Part shown: positions 22,085 to 34,003 of the stretch, piece by piece
Position numbering within the stretch: position 1 is the first letter of the stretch
Layout: each line of letters opens with the position of its first letter
NCBI RefSeq assembly: GCF_050003625.1
Contig: NC_134400.1
Location: 52,580,066 to 52,644,065, forward strand
Length of the DNA stretch: 64,000 nt
Direction of reading: 5' to 3'
DNA from: Haematobia irritans
Lineage: Eukaryota; Arthropoda; Insecta; Diptera; Muscidae
Translations under genes and position numbers: made by a program
The notes under the pieces: generated by a model
What the model was told of the DNA's origin: nothing
Seen by the model: only the letters and a program-made list of their open reading frames with translations
Databases searched by the model: none

Positions 22085-25032
22085 AAAATCATAAAATTGA
22101 ATAATTTCTTCTACAATGTTTGTATTACAGAAAAAGGTGCTAAGAACTAAAAAAATCTCGTGGAAGTGAGAAAGATGTCGGGGAATATACAATTGGGCAG
22201 AAACAAAATTTTGAGCATTCAGGTCGAAAACCTATGTTGTTATCACCTATATTACCTGTTTATCTTCATAATTCATTATGATTGTAAATATATAAATAAA
22301 TAAATAAAATTTTGAACACAATATTGTTTGGGAGAATTTTTTTTAAGCATATAATATTTTTGGGTGCAAAATGCTTCCAAACATATTATATGGTCACATA
22401 ATAACATATTGTTTTTTGGAAGACAACATTATTGAATTTGGATGCAAAAATACAAAATGTTTGGAACTTAGACTACCCAAACATATATTGTTTAGACCAA
22501 TATGCTTTCAAACATATTATATATTGGTAGAGATCAAACATATAAATGTTTGGGCAATACCCTAAAATGTATATGCTTGAAGCAAAATATGTTTGGGAGT
22601 ATATGTTACAGAAGCGATTTTTTGTGAGGGTTTAGAAACTTCTACTGAAGACTGTCATCCACAATCGAATTACTTGGGTTGCGGTAACACTTGCCGATGG
22701 CAAGGTATCTTAAAACTTCCTAACACCGTAATATATATACCACATAGTCCATACGTGGTATATATTAAACTAAAAAAGGCCGATTAAATACGTATATAAT
22801 TAAGTATAAAGTTTCTATAGAAATAAAATTTTGACAAAATAAAATTTTGACAACATTTTCTATAGGAGTAAACTTTGGAAAAAAATTTCTATAGAAATAA
22901 AATTTGGATAAAATTTTCTGTAGAAATAAAATTCTGACAAAATTTTCTATAGAAATAAAATTTTTACAAAATTTTCTATACAAATAAAATTTTGACAAAA
23001 TCTTCTATAGAAATAAAATTTTGACAAAATTTTCTATAGAAATAAAATATTGACAAAATTTTCTATAGATATAACATTTTGACAATATTTTCTATAAAAA
23101 TAAAATTTTGGCAGATTATTTTTGGCTCGAGTGGCAACCATGATTATGAACCGATAAGGACCAATTTTTGTGTTATTGGGGATCGCCTATATATAACTAT
23201 AGACCGATATGGACTAATTTTGGCATGGTTATTAGCGGCCTTATGCTAACATCACGTTGCAAATTTCAACCGGATCGGATGAATTTTGCTCCTCTAAGAG
23301 GCTCCGGAGATCAAATCTGGGGAATGGTTTATATGGGGGCTATATATAATTATGGACCGATATGGACCAATTCTTGCGTGTTTGTTGGAGACCACATTCT
23401 AACACCACGTTCCAAATATCAACCGGATCGGATGAATTTTGCTCCTCCAAGAGGCTCCGGAGGACAAATCTGGGGATCGATTTATATGGGGGCTATATAT
23501 AATTATGGACCGATATGGACCAATTCCTGCATGGTTGTTAGAGACCATATACTAACACCACGTACCCAATTTCAACCAGATCGGATGAATTTTGCTCCTC
23601 TAAGAGGCTCCGGAGGTCAAATCTGTGGATCGGCTTATATGGGGGCTATACATAATTATGGACCGATATGGACCAATTTTTGCATGATTGTTAGAGACAA
23701 TATACTAATACCACGGACCAAATTTCAATCGGATCGTGTGACTTTTGCTCCTCTAAGAGGCTCCGGAGGTCAAATCAGGGGATCGGTTTATATGGGGGCT
23801 ATATATAATTATGGGCCGATGTGGACCAATTTTTGCATGGTCATTAGAGAACATATACTAACACCATGTACCAAATATCAGCCGGATCGGATGAAATTTG
23901 CTTCTCTTAGAGGCTCCGCAATCCAAATCGGGGGATCGGTTTATATGGGGGCTATATATAATTATTGACCGATTTGGACCAGTTTTTGCATGATCATTAG
24001 AGAACATATACCAACACCATGTACCAAATTTTAGCCGGATCGGATGAAATTTGCTTCTCTTAGAGGCTCCGCAGGCCTAATCGGGGGATCGGTTTATATG
24101 GGGGCTATATATAATTATGGACCGATGTGGACCAATTTTTGCGTGGTTGTTAGACACCATATACTAACACCATGTACCAAATTTCAGGCGGATCGGATGA
24201 AATTTGGTTCTCTTAGAGGCTCCGCAAGCCAAATCGGGGGATCGGTTTATATGGGGCCTATATGTAATTATGGACCGATATTAACCAATTTTTGCATGTT
24301 TGTTAGAGACCATATACTAACACCATGTACCAAATTTCAGCCGGATCGGGTGAAATTTGCTTCTCTTAGAGAAATCGCAAGCCAAATTTGGGGGTCCGTT
24401 TATATGGGGGCTATACGTAAAAGAGGACCGATTTTTGCAGGGTTGTTAGAGACCACATACTAAAACCATGTACCAAATTTCAGCCGGATAGGATGAAATT
24501 TGCTTCTCTTAGAGCAATCGCTAGCAAAATTTGGGGGTCCGTTTATATGGATGCTATACGTAAAAGTAGACCGATATGGCCCATTTTCAACACCATCCGA
24601 CCTACATCAATAACAACTACTTGTGCCAAGTTTCAAGTCGATAGCTTGTTTCGTTCGGAAGTTAGCGTGATTTCAACAGACGGACGGACGGACATGCTCA
24701 GATCGACTCAGAATTTCACCACGACCCAGAATATATATACTTTATGGGGTCTTAGAGCAATATTTCGATGTGTTACAAACGGAATGACAAAGTTAATATA
24801 CCCCCATCCTATGGTGGAGGGTATAATAAAAGGCAAAACAGAGCGATAATGCCAACCTAATACCGGTCTTAAAGGTAAAAAAAAAAAATTAAGTACAAAC
24901 ACGATAAGTTTTAAATGCATTTAAAATGATGTTAAATGCTAGTAAATAACTGTTCACGCCTAAATAAATGTATGTGTATATAATAAAATTATTTATGTAC
25001 GTTTATACTCGACTCCATGTTCTTCTTTTGTT

Positions 25033-25640
25033 AGAGTTTTTGAATTGCTTCCAAAATTTCAAACAAAATTGTTATTTTTGCAATAAAAAAATAATATTTT
25101 ATTCAAAAGCTCAGTCGATTTCGGTTATATCAAGCACTGTTCTTTTCTGACTGTAAATCTTTAATAACCCACATTTCGAAGATTCATTATAAAAATTTAA
25201 TATAGTATAAATATAAATGTGTAAATAAAAAAAATGGTTCGGTCGGAGCAGGGATTGAAATCACGACCCTTTGCATGCAAGGCAGATATGCTAACCACTG
25301 CTCCACGTGGCCAACAAATGTATGTTTATGTTAAATAATGTTATGTTTGCATGGGCTCGAGTTTTTGAATTGCTTCCAAAATTTCACACAAAATTGTTAT
25401 TTTTGCAATAAAAAAATAATATTTTATTCAAAAGCTCAGTCAATTTCGGTTATATCAAGCACTGTTTTTTTCTGACTGTAAATCTTTAATAACCCACATT
25501 TCGAAGATTCATTATAAAAATTTAATATAGTATAAATATAAATGTGTAAATAAAAAGGCAGATATGCTAACCACTGCTCCACGTGGCCAACAAATGTATG
25601 TTTATGTTAAATAATGTTATGTTTGCATGGGCTCGAGGGC
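25033..25640. repeat. Direct tandem duplication in E copy 4
   Basis: Unit 1 (about 25037-25360) begins GTTTTTGAATTGCTTCCAAA and ends GTTTGCATGGGCTCGA. Unit 2 (about 25363-25637) repeats it, lacking about 50 bp around the tRNA-like B-box region. Both copies end at GCATGGGCTCGAG. Confidence 0.85.
25234..25312 (-). other. tRNA-Ala-like module of E copy 4
   Basis: On the minus strand: GTGGAGCAGTGGTTAGCATA, TGCCTTGCATGC and a weakened B-box (GATTTCAATCCC). Confidence 0.6.
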
Positions 25641-25699
25641 GCTGCAAACTATGCTATATAAATGTAACTTATAACGATAATTGTCTAGTGGTGACTATA

Positions 25700-25757
25700 G
25701 CAGCTACGTAGCCCAGTGGATAGTGTGTCGGCTTACAAACTGTATGGTCCTCGATTG
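25700..25757 (+). other. tRNA-like module (Val-TAC-like), 3'-truncated
   Basis: GCTACGTAGCCCAGTGGATA and GGCTTACAAACTGTATGGTC, cut in the B-box region by the SINE head at 25758. Confidence 0.6.
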
Positions 25758-25809
25758 GGAGCCACCGTGGTGCAATGGTTAGCATGCCCGCCTTGCATAC
25801 ACAAGATCG
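25758..25809 (+). mobile_element. SINE head fragment (tRNA-like)
   Basis: GGAGCCACCGTGGTGCAATG followed by CCGCCTTGCATACACAAG. This matches, inverted, the head of the SINE copy ending at 27668. The body is absent, so this is a deletion remnant lying between E sequences. Confidence 0.7.
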
Positions 25810-25890
25810 TTTCGGCAGTAACCAATATTATATGTGCTTCCTGCAAAATATGTTTGGAACATATGTTAGAGAAGCGATTTTTTGAGGGTG

Positions 25891-27083
25891 TTCCTTCACA
25901 CAAAACGAAATGATTAAGAACCACAAAAAAACAAACATTCGAGCACAGGTAAATGTAATTTTTTTTCAACTGGTGCAAATAAAGAGTTGCAAAAATCAAA
26001 CTGATCTTTGCTTCATTCTCTGACAGCCACAATCTATTCAGCTTGGTTTAGTTGTTCGTATGTTGTTAGATAGAGAAAAAGCTACTATACCATATTTCCG
26101 GCCTGTACCATATTTGCTGCACTTACTCTATGGATGTGAATTGCCTAAATGAGCTTAGAGCTGGCATTTTGGGGTCTCTGACCAATATTCAGATTTGTTA
26201 CGAATGAAGTGACAAAGTCACATACTTTGGTGGAGGGTACAAACAAAAATTTATGCATATTTTGTATGGTCTATTTTTCGCACCACAACTATTTCGTTTC
26301 ATTTTAATGAGGTTCTTGGTATCTCATCGCAAAACATTTTTAACTTTATTTACTCGAATAACAAACATTCCTGTGAAACCGTGCCACTCAGTAACGTGAC
26401 AGATAAATAGCGATTCGGTCACGTTTCGTCTCTATGCCATAGAAATGGAGTTTTGGTATCTAAGGAAAAACAAGCGTCATATATTTGCACATTCATGGCG
26501 ATATTGTAAACAGCAAAAAAAACTCTCTGAAAGTTGAACGATTTTTCAAATAAAATTTTTTGTTTATTTGTTCTTAGATTTTACTTAACGATAACACCGA
26601 ACTGAATTGGCTGAAATACCTGGAGGAATAGAATTGCTAAAATAAAAAAAAAACACACAATTTTAAATTGCAAAACTCGCAAACAAACAAGAAAAATCAC
26701 GCATATCTCATGCGATAACTTTCCGCTAAAGTTAAGGCCCAAAACGAAAATGTTCACCTAACTCGATAAGGGCCAACATCAACGGAATTCAAATTCATCT
26801 GTTGGAAACATTGTTTTAGGAAACTTTAAATATAATATATACACCCATAAATTCTAAGATGTGGAAGTCATCTGCCAAGATGTCTAGATTTTAGTAATAT
26901 CTTATCTCCAGAACGAATACAATAAAAAATAGAAGATACTTCGTTTTTTTCCAACGTGGCTAAAAATAAATTGCCAGCACAAATCACTTAATTTGATACG
27001 ATAAGAAATTGTTTGCTCTACTATTTGGCCTAGAATTAATTAGATGGGCTATTTGATGAGGATTTCATGTGTGCCAAATATCA
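25891..27083. other. 1.2 kb without a gene; old HINE-A 5' end
   Basis: 26170-26245 (GGGGTCTCTGACCAATATTC to TGGTGGAGGGTACAA) is a heavily diverged HINE-A 5' end on the minus strand. The rest is AT-rich and not recognised. The longest open frames are under 100 codons and lack any family match that I can see. Confidence 0.45.
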
Positions 27084-27711
27084 AACAAGTGAGTAAAGTA
27101 GAAAGTCGGGCGGGGCCGACTATATCAAACCCTAAACCACACACTGTAAATTAGTAAACATAAGCATTTGGGGGTATCATTGGTATAGGTTTGGGAGATG
27201 AACCGCATTTCTTTATTTATGAAAATTAAAGGAGTACATGTTTATTGCAATTTTATCTCAATCTGAACAGAAACGCCATACATACGTATATTGGGAGCTA
27301 TACTTGGTTTTACACCTACAGAGTTAGGTTAGGTATAGTGGCAGCCCGATATTCAGGCTCATTAGACTATTCAGACCAATCTTATACCACAATGGTGATG
27401 TTATCTCTTATCACTGAGTGCTGCCCGATTCTATGTTAAGTCCAATGACAAGGGACCTCCATTTTAAAGCCGAGTCCGAACGGCGTTCCACAATGGAATG
27501 AAACCACTTAGAGAAGCTTTGAAACACTCCGAAATGCCACGAGCACTAGTGAGGAGGGATAATCCACCGCTGAAAAACTTTTTTGGTGTTTGGTCGAAAC
27601 TGGGTTTAAAACCACGACCCTGTATATGCAAGGCGGGCATGCTAATCATTGCAGCACAGTGGCTCCTGCCTACAGAGTTAGTAGACCACTAATATTGAGT
27701 TCATTATTAAA
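27084..27711 (-). mobile_element. HINE-C copy a, with a SINE inside
   Basis: 3' end CAAGTGAGTAAAGTAGAAAG with hairpin AGTCGGGCGGGGCCGACT and CATACCCTAAACCAC-like sequence (here TCAAACCCTAAACCAC). It is interrupted by the SINE at 27328-27668 and runs into HINE-B at about 27712. Confidence 0.65.
27328..27668 (-). mobile_element. tRNA-headed SINE with 13 bp target duplication
   Basis: Flanked by CCTACAGAGTTAG on both sides (27315-27327 and 27669-27681). Read on the minus strand, the head (GGAGCCACTGTGCTGCAATG, a GCATGCCCGCCTTGCATATA arm, then a worn B-box GGTTTTAAACCC) is followed by a body that ends CACTATACCTAACC. The long exact duplication indicates LINE-type reverse transcription. Length 341 bp. 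Confidence 0.85.
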
Positions 27712-27950
27712 TAAGTGAGTAAAGTAGAAAGTCGGGCGGGGCCGACTATATTATACCCTTCACCACTATGTACCCAAACATTTGTGTTACCATCTCAACT
27801 ACTTCAAATTTGCTGGGAGTTGTATAAAGGTTTGCGTTTCCAGATACAAATACTTTTAATGGAGACAATATTTTGTACTCCTACAAAATCTCTAGAATTA
27901 AAATTTAAATCGGATAAGGCCCTGGGATGAAACACAATGTTAGTAAAAAA
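27712..27950 (-). mobile_element. HINE-B 3' tail fragment
   Basis: AAGTCGGGCGGGGCCGACTA hairpin, then TTATACCCTTCACCACTATG, continuing to AACACAATGTTAGTAAAAAA, where HINE-A copy 6 is inserted in the A-run. Confidence 0.7.
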
Positions 27951-28545
27951 CAAGTATATACGGCCGTAAGTTCGGCCAGGCCGAATCTTATGTACCCTCC
28001 ACCATGGATTGCGTAGGAACTTCTACTAAAGGCTGTCATCCACAATCGAATTACTTGGGTTGCGATAACACTTGCCGATGGCAAGGTATCGTAAAACTTT
28101 TTAACACTGTCTTCTAAATTGTAAGTTAGCCCATACGGGGTATATATTAAACAAAAAAAGGCCGATTAAATACGTATATAATATAGTTTGACAAAATTTT
28201 CTATAGAAATGAAAACTTGACAAAATTTTCTATAGAAATAAAATTTTGACAAAATTTTCTATAGAAATAAAAACTTGACAAAATTTTCTATAGAAATAAA
28301 ATGTTGACAAAATTTTCTATGGAAGTAAAATGTTGACAAGATTTTGTATAGAAATAAAATGTTGACAAAATTTTCTACAGAAATAAATTTTTTACAAAAT
28401 TTTCTATAAAAATAAAATGTTGACAAACATTTCTATAGAAATAAACGTTTGACAAAACTTTCTATAGAAATGAAATTTTGACACAACTTTCTATAGTAAT
28501 AAAATTTGACAAAATTTTCTATGGAAATAAAGTTTTGGTAGATTA

Positions 28546-29013
28546 CACGGTGCTACAGTCCAAAAAAACTTGGGACCAGATATTATTTTTCTTGTAGGTT
28601 TTGTCGAGTTAAAGAAGAATCCAATAGTGAAATTGGCCGGGCACCCAAAAATCCGGATTTACGGTTAAAAAACCGGTTTTTTTTACCTTTGCCCACTTAT
28701 ATGCCTGTAATTTTGTTGATATTGATCCGATTTTAAATTTATTAATAGATTTGGAAAGAAAAAATTGAGTTCTTTCGAACGATATATAATTTATCTAAGA
28801 AAACTTGATAAATTTGAGTGTTATTGTCCAGCAAACACAAAATTTATAGATTTTTCAAAAAATTTTCAACTTTGTTGACGTTTTTATACATTTTTTTATT
28901 AAGAAACTATAATAGTATTGAATTTATTTAAAAAGAACGTTTATTTACGATTAGAACGTATATTTGGGGATAAAAATAGATAAGCAATTGACTGAGTTAT
29001 TTAACTTTTCATA
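28546..29013. repeat. Left terminal inverted repeat of the long-TIR transposon
   Basis: Pairs with 31230-31705. It includes AAACCGGTTTTTTTTACC and AAATCCGGATTT-like palindromic words that occur in both arms. Confidence 0.9.
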
Positions 29014-29297
29014 GGTTGGTCAAATAAATTTAAGTGACATATTTTTTAAGTCTGAACAGCGGGAAAATACGTTTGACACAATTTTATTTGTCATTGCTTG
29101 TGCAAACAAAAAGTGTTAAATAAATGCGCATAGTGTGAACACATAATCAACTTAAAAAAAGTGTTGCAAAGTGTTTTGTTTGTTGTAATTTTACAGTTAC
29201 GTTTTTGGTATTTACTTAATAATTGATGTTAGTATATTCGATAATGCAGAATAAAATTTTCCCGGCTTTATTAATATAATAATAATAAGTAAGTTGA

Positions 29298-31123
29298 AGT
29301 GAATTTTGTAATTCTTTAACAACATTTAAATTGAGTGTAACTTTTTCCGCAGTGTGTGATAAGCGTAATAATTTTTGTTATGTTTGCGGTTTATTGGCTG
29401 CCAAAACACATCGCTTGGATCTGAAGAAAAATAAAGCTTTGGTAAATGCCTTCAATACAGTTTTTAACTGCTCATATAGTTCCAGCAAATGGTATGAACC
29501 TGAAAGTATTTGTACAAGCTGTTGCAGTGCGCTTAAGAAAACTAAACACGAAAAGTTTATAAGTCAGCCATTTCCATTTTCTATCCCAATGATTTGGCAT
29601 CATCAAATATTCCATAAACCACAGGACTGTTATTTTTGCCAAACAAACATCACTGGGTATAAGTATAAAAATCGTGATAGCATTAAGTATGCTAATGTGT
29701 TAACTGTTACTAAGCCAGTTTTAAGGACAATTGAATGTACGAGTGGAACTCGTAATGAAACTTTACATAAACAAAGTGATGATGCATTTGAAAACGAGGA
29801 TTGTGATATGGAATATTTACCACAATCATCTGAGCCACATTTTGTGACAAATGGAGATTTTTGCGATCTTGTACGAGATTTGAAACTTTCGTGGAGACAA
29901 ACAGAGGTTTTAGGGTCGCGACTAAAACAATGGAATCTCACACAGTGTGACTTTAAAGTTACATTTTCAAGAGATAATCCCCAATCGTGTTTTGAGAACA
30001 TTTTTAAAGCCAGTGATGATAGTGATGACCTTGTGTATTGTTCAAATATAGAAGAGTTGTTTTTTTACCTTAATCACCAATATGAAACGAATGATTGGAG
30101 GTTGTTTTTGGACGGATCGTGTAAAAGTAGGTATTAATGATTCTCTTTTAATTTACAATGAACTAACTTATTTTGAAGGCCTTAAGGCAGTATTATTGCA
30201 CAATAGAAACGAATTGCCATCAGTGCCGATAGCTTACGCTACAAAAATGAAGGAGTCATACGCTACAATGCGAAAAATTCTGGATTTAATAAATTATAGA
30301 AAATATCAGTGGCAAATTATTGCAGATTTAAAAGTTCTGACAATATTGTTTGGAATGCAAGGAGGTAATACTAAGTACCCTTGCTATCTCTGCGAGTGGG
30401 ACAGTCGCAGTGATGATCAATACAGGCGTAAAAACTGGCCTGCAAGGACATCTTTTAAAATAGGCCAGAAAAACGTTAAGAATATTCCTCTTGTGCAATC
30501 AGATAAAATTATTTTACCGCCACTGCACCTTAAGTTAGGCTATATGAAACAGTTTGTAAAGCGGCTGGATGTAGAAAGCGACGCTTTTTTGTATTTAAAA
30601 TCTGTTTTCCCACAAATAAGTGGAGGCAAAATAAAAGAAGGTACTTAACACTTTTTTGTTAGATACTGTTATATTAACTTTATGTTATTGTTGTTTTTTA
30701 GGTATTTTTATAGGACCACAAATACGAAAAATTATGCTTGATGAAATTTTTTCTGAGAAGCTTAATGAGATAGAAAACAGAGCATGGAATAGTTTCATTT
30801 CCTTATGTCAAAACTTTTTGGGAAACAAAAAAAGTCCTAACTATGTTAAAGTGGTAAATTAATTTCTTGAGTCCTATGCTGAAATGGGATGTCGAATGTC
30901 CATAAAGATTCATTTTCTGCATGCACATTTAGATTTTTTCCCCGAAAACCTTGGTCAATTCAGTGACGAGCAGGGAGAACGATTTCACCAAGAAATTTTA
31001 CAAATGGAAACGCGTTTCGATGGAAAGAGTCACATAAGAATGCTGGCAAATTATTGCTGGTCTCTCAAACGAGAAACAGATGGTTTGTTGTACAAACGTA
31101 AGAGGACTAGTAATCATTTTTAA
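29298..31123 (+). pseudogene. Transposon-encoded protein, three exons, one premature stop
   Basis: Exon 1 (to 30126) has Cys-pair motifs FCYVCG, ICTSCC and DCYFC, suggesting zinc binding, then an acidic linker. The next exons are 30179-30640 and 30702-31123. Intron 30127-30178 (52 bp, GTAGGT...GAAG) joins DGSCK to SLKAVLLHN. Intron 30641-30701 (61 bp, GTACTT...TTTTAG) joins KIKE to GIFIGPQIRK. Both junctions keep frame. Later motifs are TKYPCYLCEWDSR, LPPLHLKLG, NFLGN and HLDFFPENLGQFSDEQGERF. I recognise this as a family common in insect and Hydra repeats, with candidate acidic residues in FLDGSCK, IIADLKVL and SDEQGER (inference: RNase H-like transposase). Only one nonsense codon (TAA, 30860-30862) breaks exon 3. 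The start is uncertain: no in-frame ATG precedes residue FCYVCG. TTTTTCCGCAG at 29342-29352 could be an acceptor for an upstream exon. Confidence 0.75.
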
Positions 31124-31229
31124 CTATATATGTTAACTTAGTTTGAGCTTGATTTCACTTAATAGATAATAGTGCATAGAAACAACACCAAAAACATTGT
31201 GCAGGCATTTTGGTAAATATTTTGTTTTC

Positions 31230-31705
31230 ATGAAAAGTTAAATAACTCAGTCAATTGCTTATCTATTTTTATCCCCAAGTATACGTTGTAATCGTAAATA
31301 AACGTTCTTTTTGAATAAATTCAATACTATTATAGTTTCTTAATAAAAAAATGTATAAAAACGTCAACAAAGTTGAAAATTTTTTGAAAAATCTATAAAT
31401 TTTGTGTTTGCTGGACAATAACATTCAAATTTATCAAATTTTCTTAGATAAATTTTATATCGTTCGAAAGAACTCAATTTTTTCTTTCCAAATCTATTAA
31501 TAAATTTAAAATCGGATCAATATCAACAAAATTACAGGCATATAAGTGGGCAAAGGTAAAAAAACCGGTTTTTTAACCGTAAATCCGGATTTTTGGGTGC
31601 CCGGCCAATTTCACTATTGGATTCTTCTTTAACTCGACAAGACCTACAAGAAAAATAATATCCGGTCCCAGGTTCTTCTACTTCATTCAATTTTGTAGCA
31701 CCGTG
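31230..31705. repeat. Right terminal inverted repeat of the long-TIR transposon
   Basis: Inverse of 28546-29013. It ends TGTAGCACCGTG, followed by the duplicated TTA. Confidence 0.9.
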
Positions 31706-33742
31706 TTATTTTTGGCGATATGGACCAATTTTTGTGTAATAAGTCATCGGCTATGTATAACTAAAGACCGATATTGACCAATTTTTACATGGCTGTTAGA
31801 GGCCATATATTGACAAAATGTACCAAATTTCAACCGCATCGGATGACTTTTGCTATATATAATTATGGACCGATATGGACCAATTTTTGCATGGTTGTTA
31901 GATACCATATACTAACACCATGTACCAAATTTCAACTGGATCGGATGAATTTCGCTCCTCCAAGAGGCTCCTGAGGTCAAATCTGGGGATCGGTTTATAT
32001 GGCAGCTATATATAATTATGAACCGATATGGACCAATTTTTGGATGGTTGTTAGAGACTATATACTAACACCACGTACTAAATTTCAATTGGATGGGATG
32101 AATTTTGCTCCTCCAAGAGGCTCCGGAGTTCAAATCTGGGGATCGGTTTATATGGGAGCTATATATAATTATGAACCGATATGGACCAATTTTTGCATGA
32201 TTGTTAGAGGCCGTATACTAACATCAGGTACCAAATTTCAACAGGATCGGATGAATTTTGCCCCTCCAAGAGGCTCCGGAGGTCAAATCTGGGGATCGGT
32301 TTATATGGGGGCTATATATAATTATGGACCGATATGGACCAATTTTTGCATGGTTGTTAGAGACCGTATACTAACATCAGGTACCACATTTCAAGCGGAT
32401 CGGATGAATTTTTCCCCTCCAAGAGGCTCCGGAGGTCAAATCTGGGGATCGGTTTATATGGGGGCTATATATAATTATGGACCGACATGGACCAATTTTT
32501 GCATGGGTGTTTGAGACCGTATACTAAGACCACGTACTAAATTTCAACCGGATCGGATGAATTTTGCCCCTCCAAGAGGCTCCGGAGGTCAAATCTGGGG
32601 ATCGGTTTATATGGGAGCTATATATAATTATGGACCGATATGGACCAATTTTTGCACGGTTGTTAGAGGCCGTATACTAACATCAGGTACCAAATTTCAA
32701 CCGGATCGGATGAATTTTGCTGCTCCGGGAGGCTCCCCAAGCCAAATTTGGGGATCGGTTTATATGGGGGCTATACGTAAACGTGGTCCGATATGGCCGA
32801 TTTTCAATACCATCCGACCTACATCAATAACAACTACTTGTGCCAAGTTTCAAGTCGATAGCTTGTTTCGTTCGGAAGTTAGCGTGATTTCCACAGACGG
32901 ACGGACAGCCGGACAGACGGACGGACATGCTTAGATCGACTCAGAATTTCACCACGACCCAGAATATATATACTTTATGGGGTCTTAGAGCAATATTTCG
33001 ATGTGTTACAAACGGAATGACAAAGTTAATATACCCCCATCCTATGGTGGAGGGTATAACAAGTAAGTAAAGTCTAAAGTCGGGCGGAGCCGACTATATT
33101 ATACCCTTCACCACTATGTAGACAAACATTTGTTTTACCATCTCAACTACTTCAAATTTGCTGGGAGCTATATAAAGGTTTGCGTTTCCAGATACTACTT
33201 TTACAAAAACTCTAGAATTAAAATTTAAATCGGCTAACGCCCTGGGATGAAACACAATGTTAGTAAAAAATGTGAATATGGGAATTTTGGCCATATTTGT
33301 ATAAACCGAGAAAACGAATATATGGAGGCTTTATCTAAATCTGAACCAAAGTAGATCAAACTTGATACACTTAAATATCATATTAAATATATGCTCTGTG
33401 GAAACTACACGCAAAGAAAAAAAACGTTTGGAAAACGTGTACCGAAAACGTTTTTCTTTTGTTAGAGTTTTTTGAACTGCTTCGAAAATTTTAAACTTTT
33501 ATCACCAAAAAAATTCGTTTGTTACAACATTTTTATTTTTTCAATAAAAAAAGTTATTTTTGAAATAACAACACAGTCCATTTCGTTTATATCAAACACT
33601 GTTCTTTTCTGACTTTAGGTCTTTAATAATATTTTACAGTTCAAAATTTAATATAGTACAATGTAATGTTGAACATTTTTTCGGAATCTTCCGAATATAT
33701 CTGGAATATATGTAAAAAAAACAAAAGCAAAAAAAAAACTTT

Positions 33743-33815
33743 GGCCGAAGCAGGGATCGAACCCACGACCCTTGGCATGAGAGTCGGACTTAGCTACCAC
33801 TGCTCCACGGTGCCA
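33743..33815 (-). other. tRNA-Ala-like module of E copy 6
   Basis: On the minus strand: CACCGTGGAGCAGTGGTAGC and CGTGGGTTCGATCCCTGC. The B-box is perfect (GGTTCGATCCC). Confidence 0.65.
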
Positions 33816-33919
33816 AACTAAATGTTTGTTTCTGTTAAATAAACTTTGTTTATTCGGTTCGTGGGCGCCGCAAGCTATGCTATATAAATATAACTTATAT
33901 GGATATTTATCTATTGATG

Positions 33920-34003
33920 ACCATAACAGGTACATAGCTCAGTGGTTAGTGTGTTGGCTTACAATGTGCATGGTCCGCGGTTCGATTCTCCGTCCAGGCG
34001 AAA
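33920..34003 (+). other. tRNA-like module (Val-type) of E copy 6
   Basis: GGTACATAGCTCAGTGGTTA (A-box TAGCTCAGTGG), GGCTTACAATGTG, and B-box GGTTCGATTCTCC. The best-preserved A-box of the series. Confidence 0.7.

Larger units (their letters stand above)
19497..22632 (+). mobile_element. E-short element copy 3, inside HINE-A copy 4
   Basis: CACGGATGAAAAAGACTG after TA at 19495-19496; ends GATTTTTTGTGAGGGTT before TA at 22633. The HINE-A consensus reads GGATTGCGTAGAAACTTCTA without it. It is split by HINE-A copy 5 at 19918-22084. A worn Val-like module lies at about 19836-19905. Confidence 0.85.
19432..24826 (-). mobile_element. HINE-A copy 4, host of E copy 5
   Basis: 3' end CAAGTATATACGACCGTAAG next to an A-run at 19432; 5' end TATACCCTCCACCATAGGAT at about 24826. 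Host pieces are 19432-19496 and 22633-24826. The 29 bp array spans about 22803-23115, the 153 bp array about 23150-24560, and the GTCY run 24678-24692. Confidence 0.85.
15558..25890 (-). mobile_element. E element copy 4, host of a multi-level nest
   Basis: 3' end CACTCTTAGAAAAATATT after TA at 15556-15557; 5' end CGATTTTTTGAGGGTG at 25890. The E sequence is present at 15558-16401, 19295-19431 and 24827-25890. Between these lie a 2.9 kb TIR element (16402-19294) and a HINE-A (19432-24826). The right part has a local tandem duplication (25033-25640). The joined E pieces follow the order of the uninterrupted copy at 59810-61601. Confidence 0.8.
28546..31705 (+). mobile_element. DNA transposon with ~470 bp TIRs and a spliced gene
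   Basis: Left end CACGGTGCTACAGTCC and right end (inverted) CACGGTGCTACAAAAT. TTA is duplicated at 28543-28545 and 31706-31708. The inverted repeats run 28546-29013 and 31230-31705, and differ by scattered changes and small indels. The interior encodes one gene of three recognisable exons (29298-31123). Termini starting CAC with a 3 bp duplication resemble the CACTA/EnSpm group, but the protein does not look like Tnp2 to me. Superfamily left open. Confidence 0.85.
27951..33059 (-). mobile_element. HINE-A copy 6, host of the long-TIR transposon
   Basis: 3' end CAAGTATATACGGCCGTAAG at 27951; 5' end TATACCCTCCACCATAGGAT at 33059. The 29 bp array (28186-28535) and the 153 bp array (31707-32760) lie on opposite sides of the 3160 bp insert. 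The host sequence TTTTGGTAGATTATTTTTGG is split at its TTA. Its 5' end directly abuts the 3' end of a HINE-B at 33060. Confidence 0.85.

Noticed and set aside
29630..30001. 123-codon frame on the minus strand
   Set aside because: Shadow of exon 1 of the long-TIR transposon gene.
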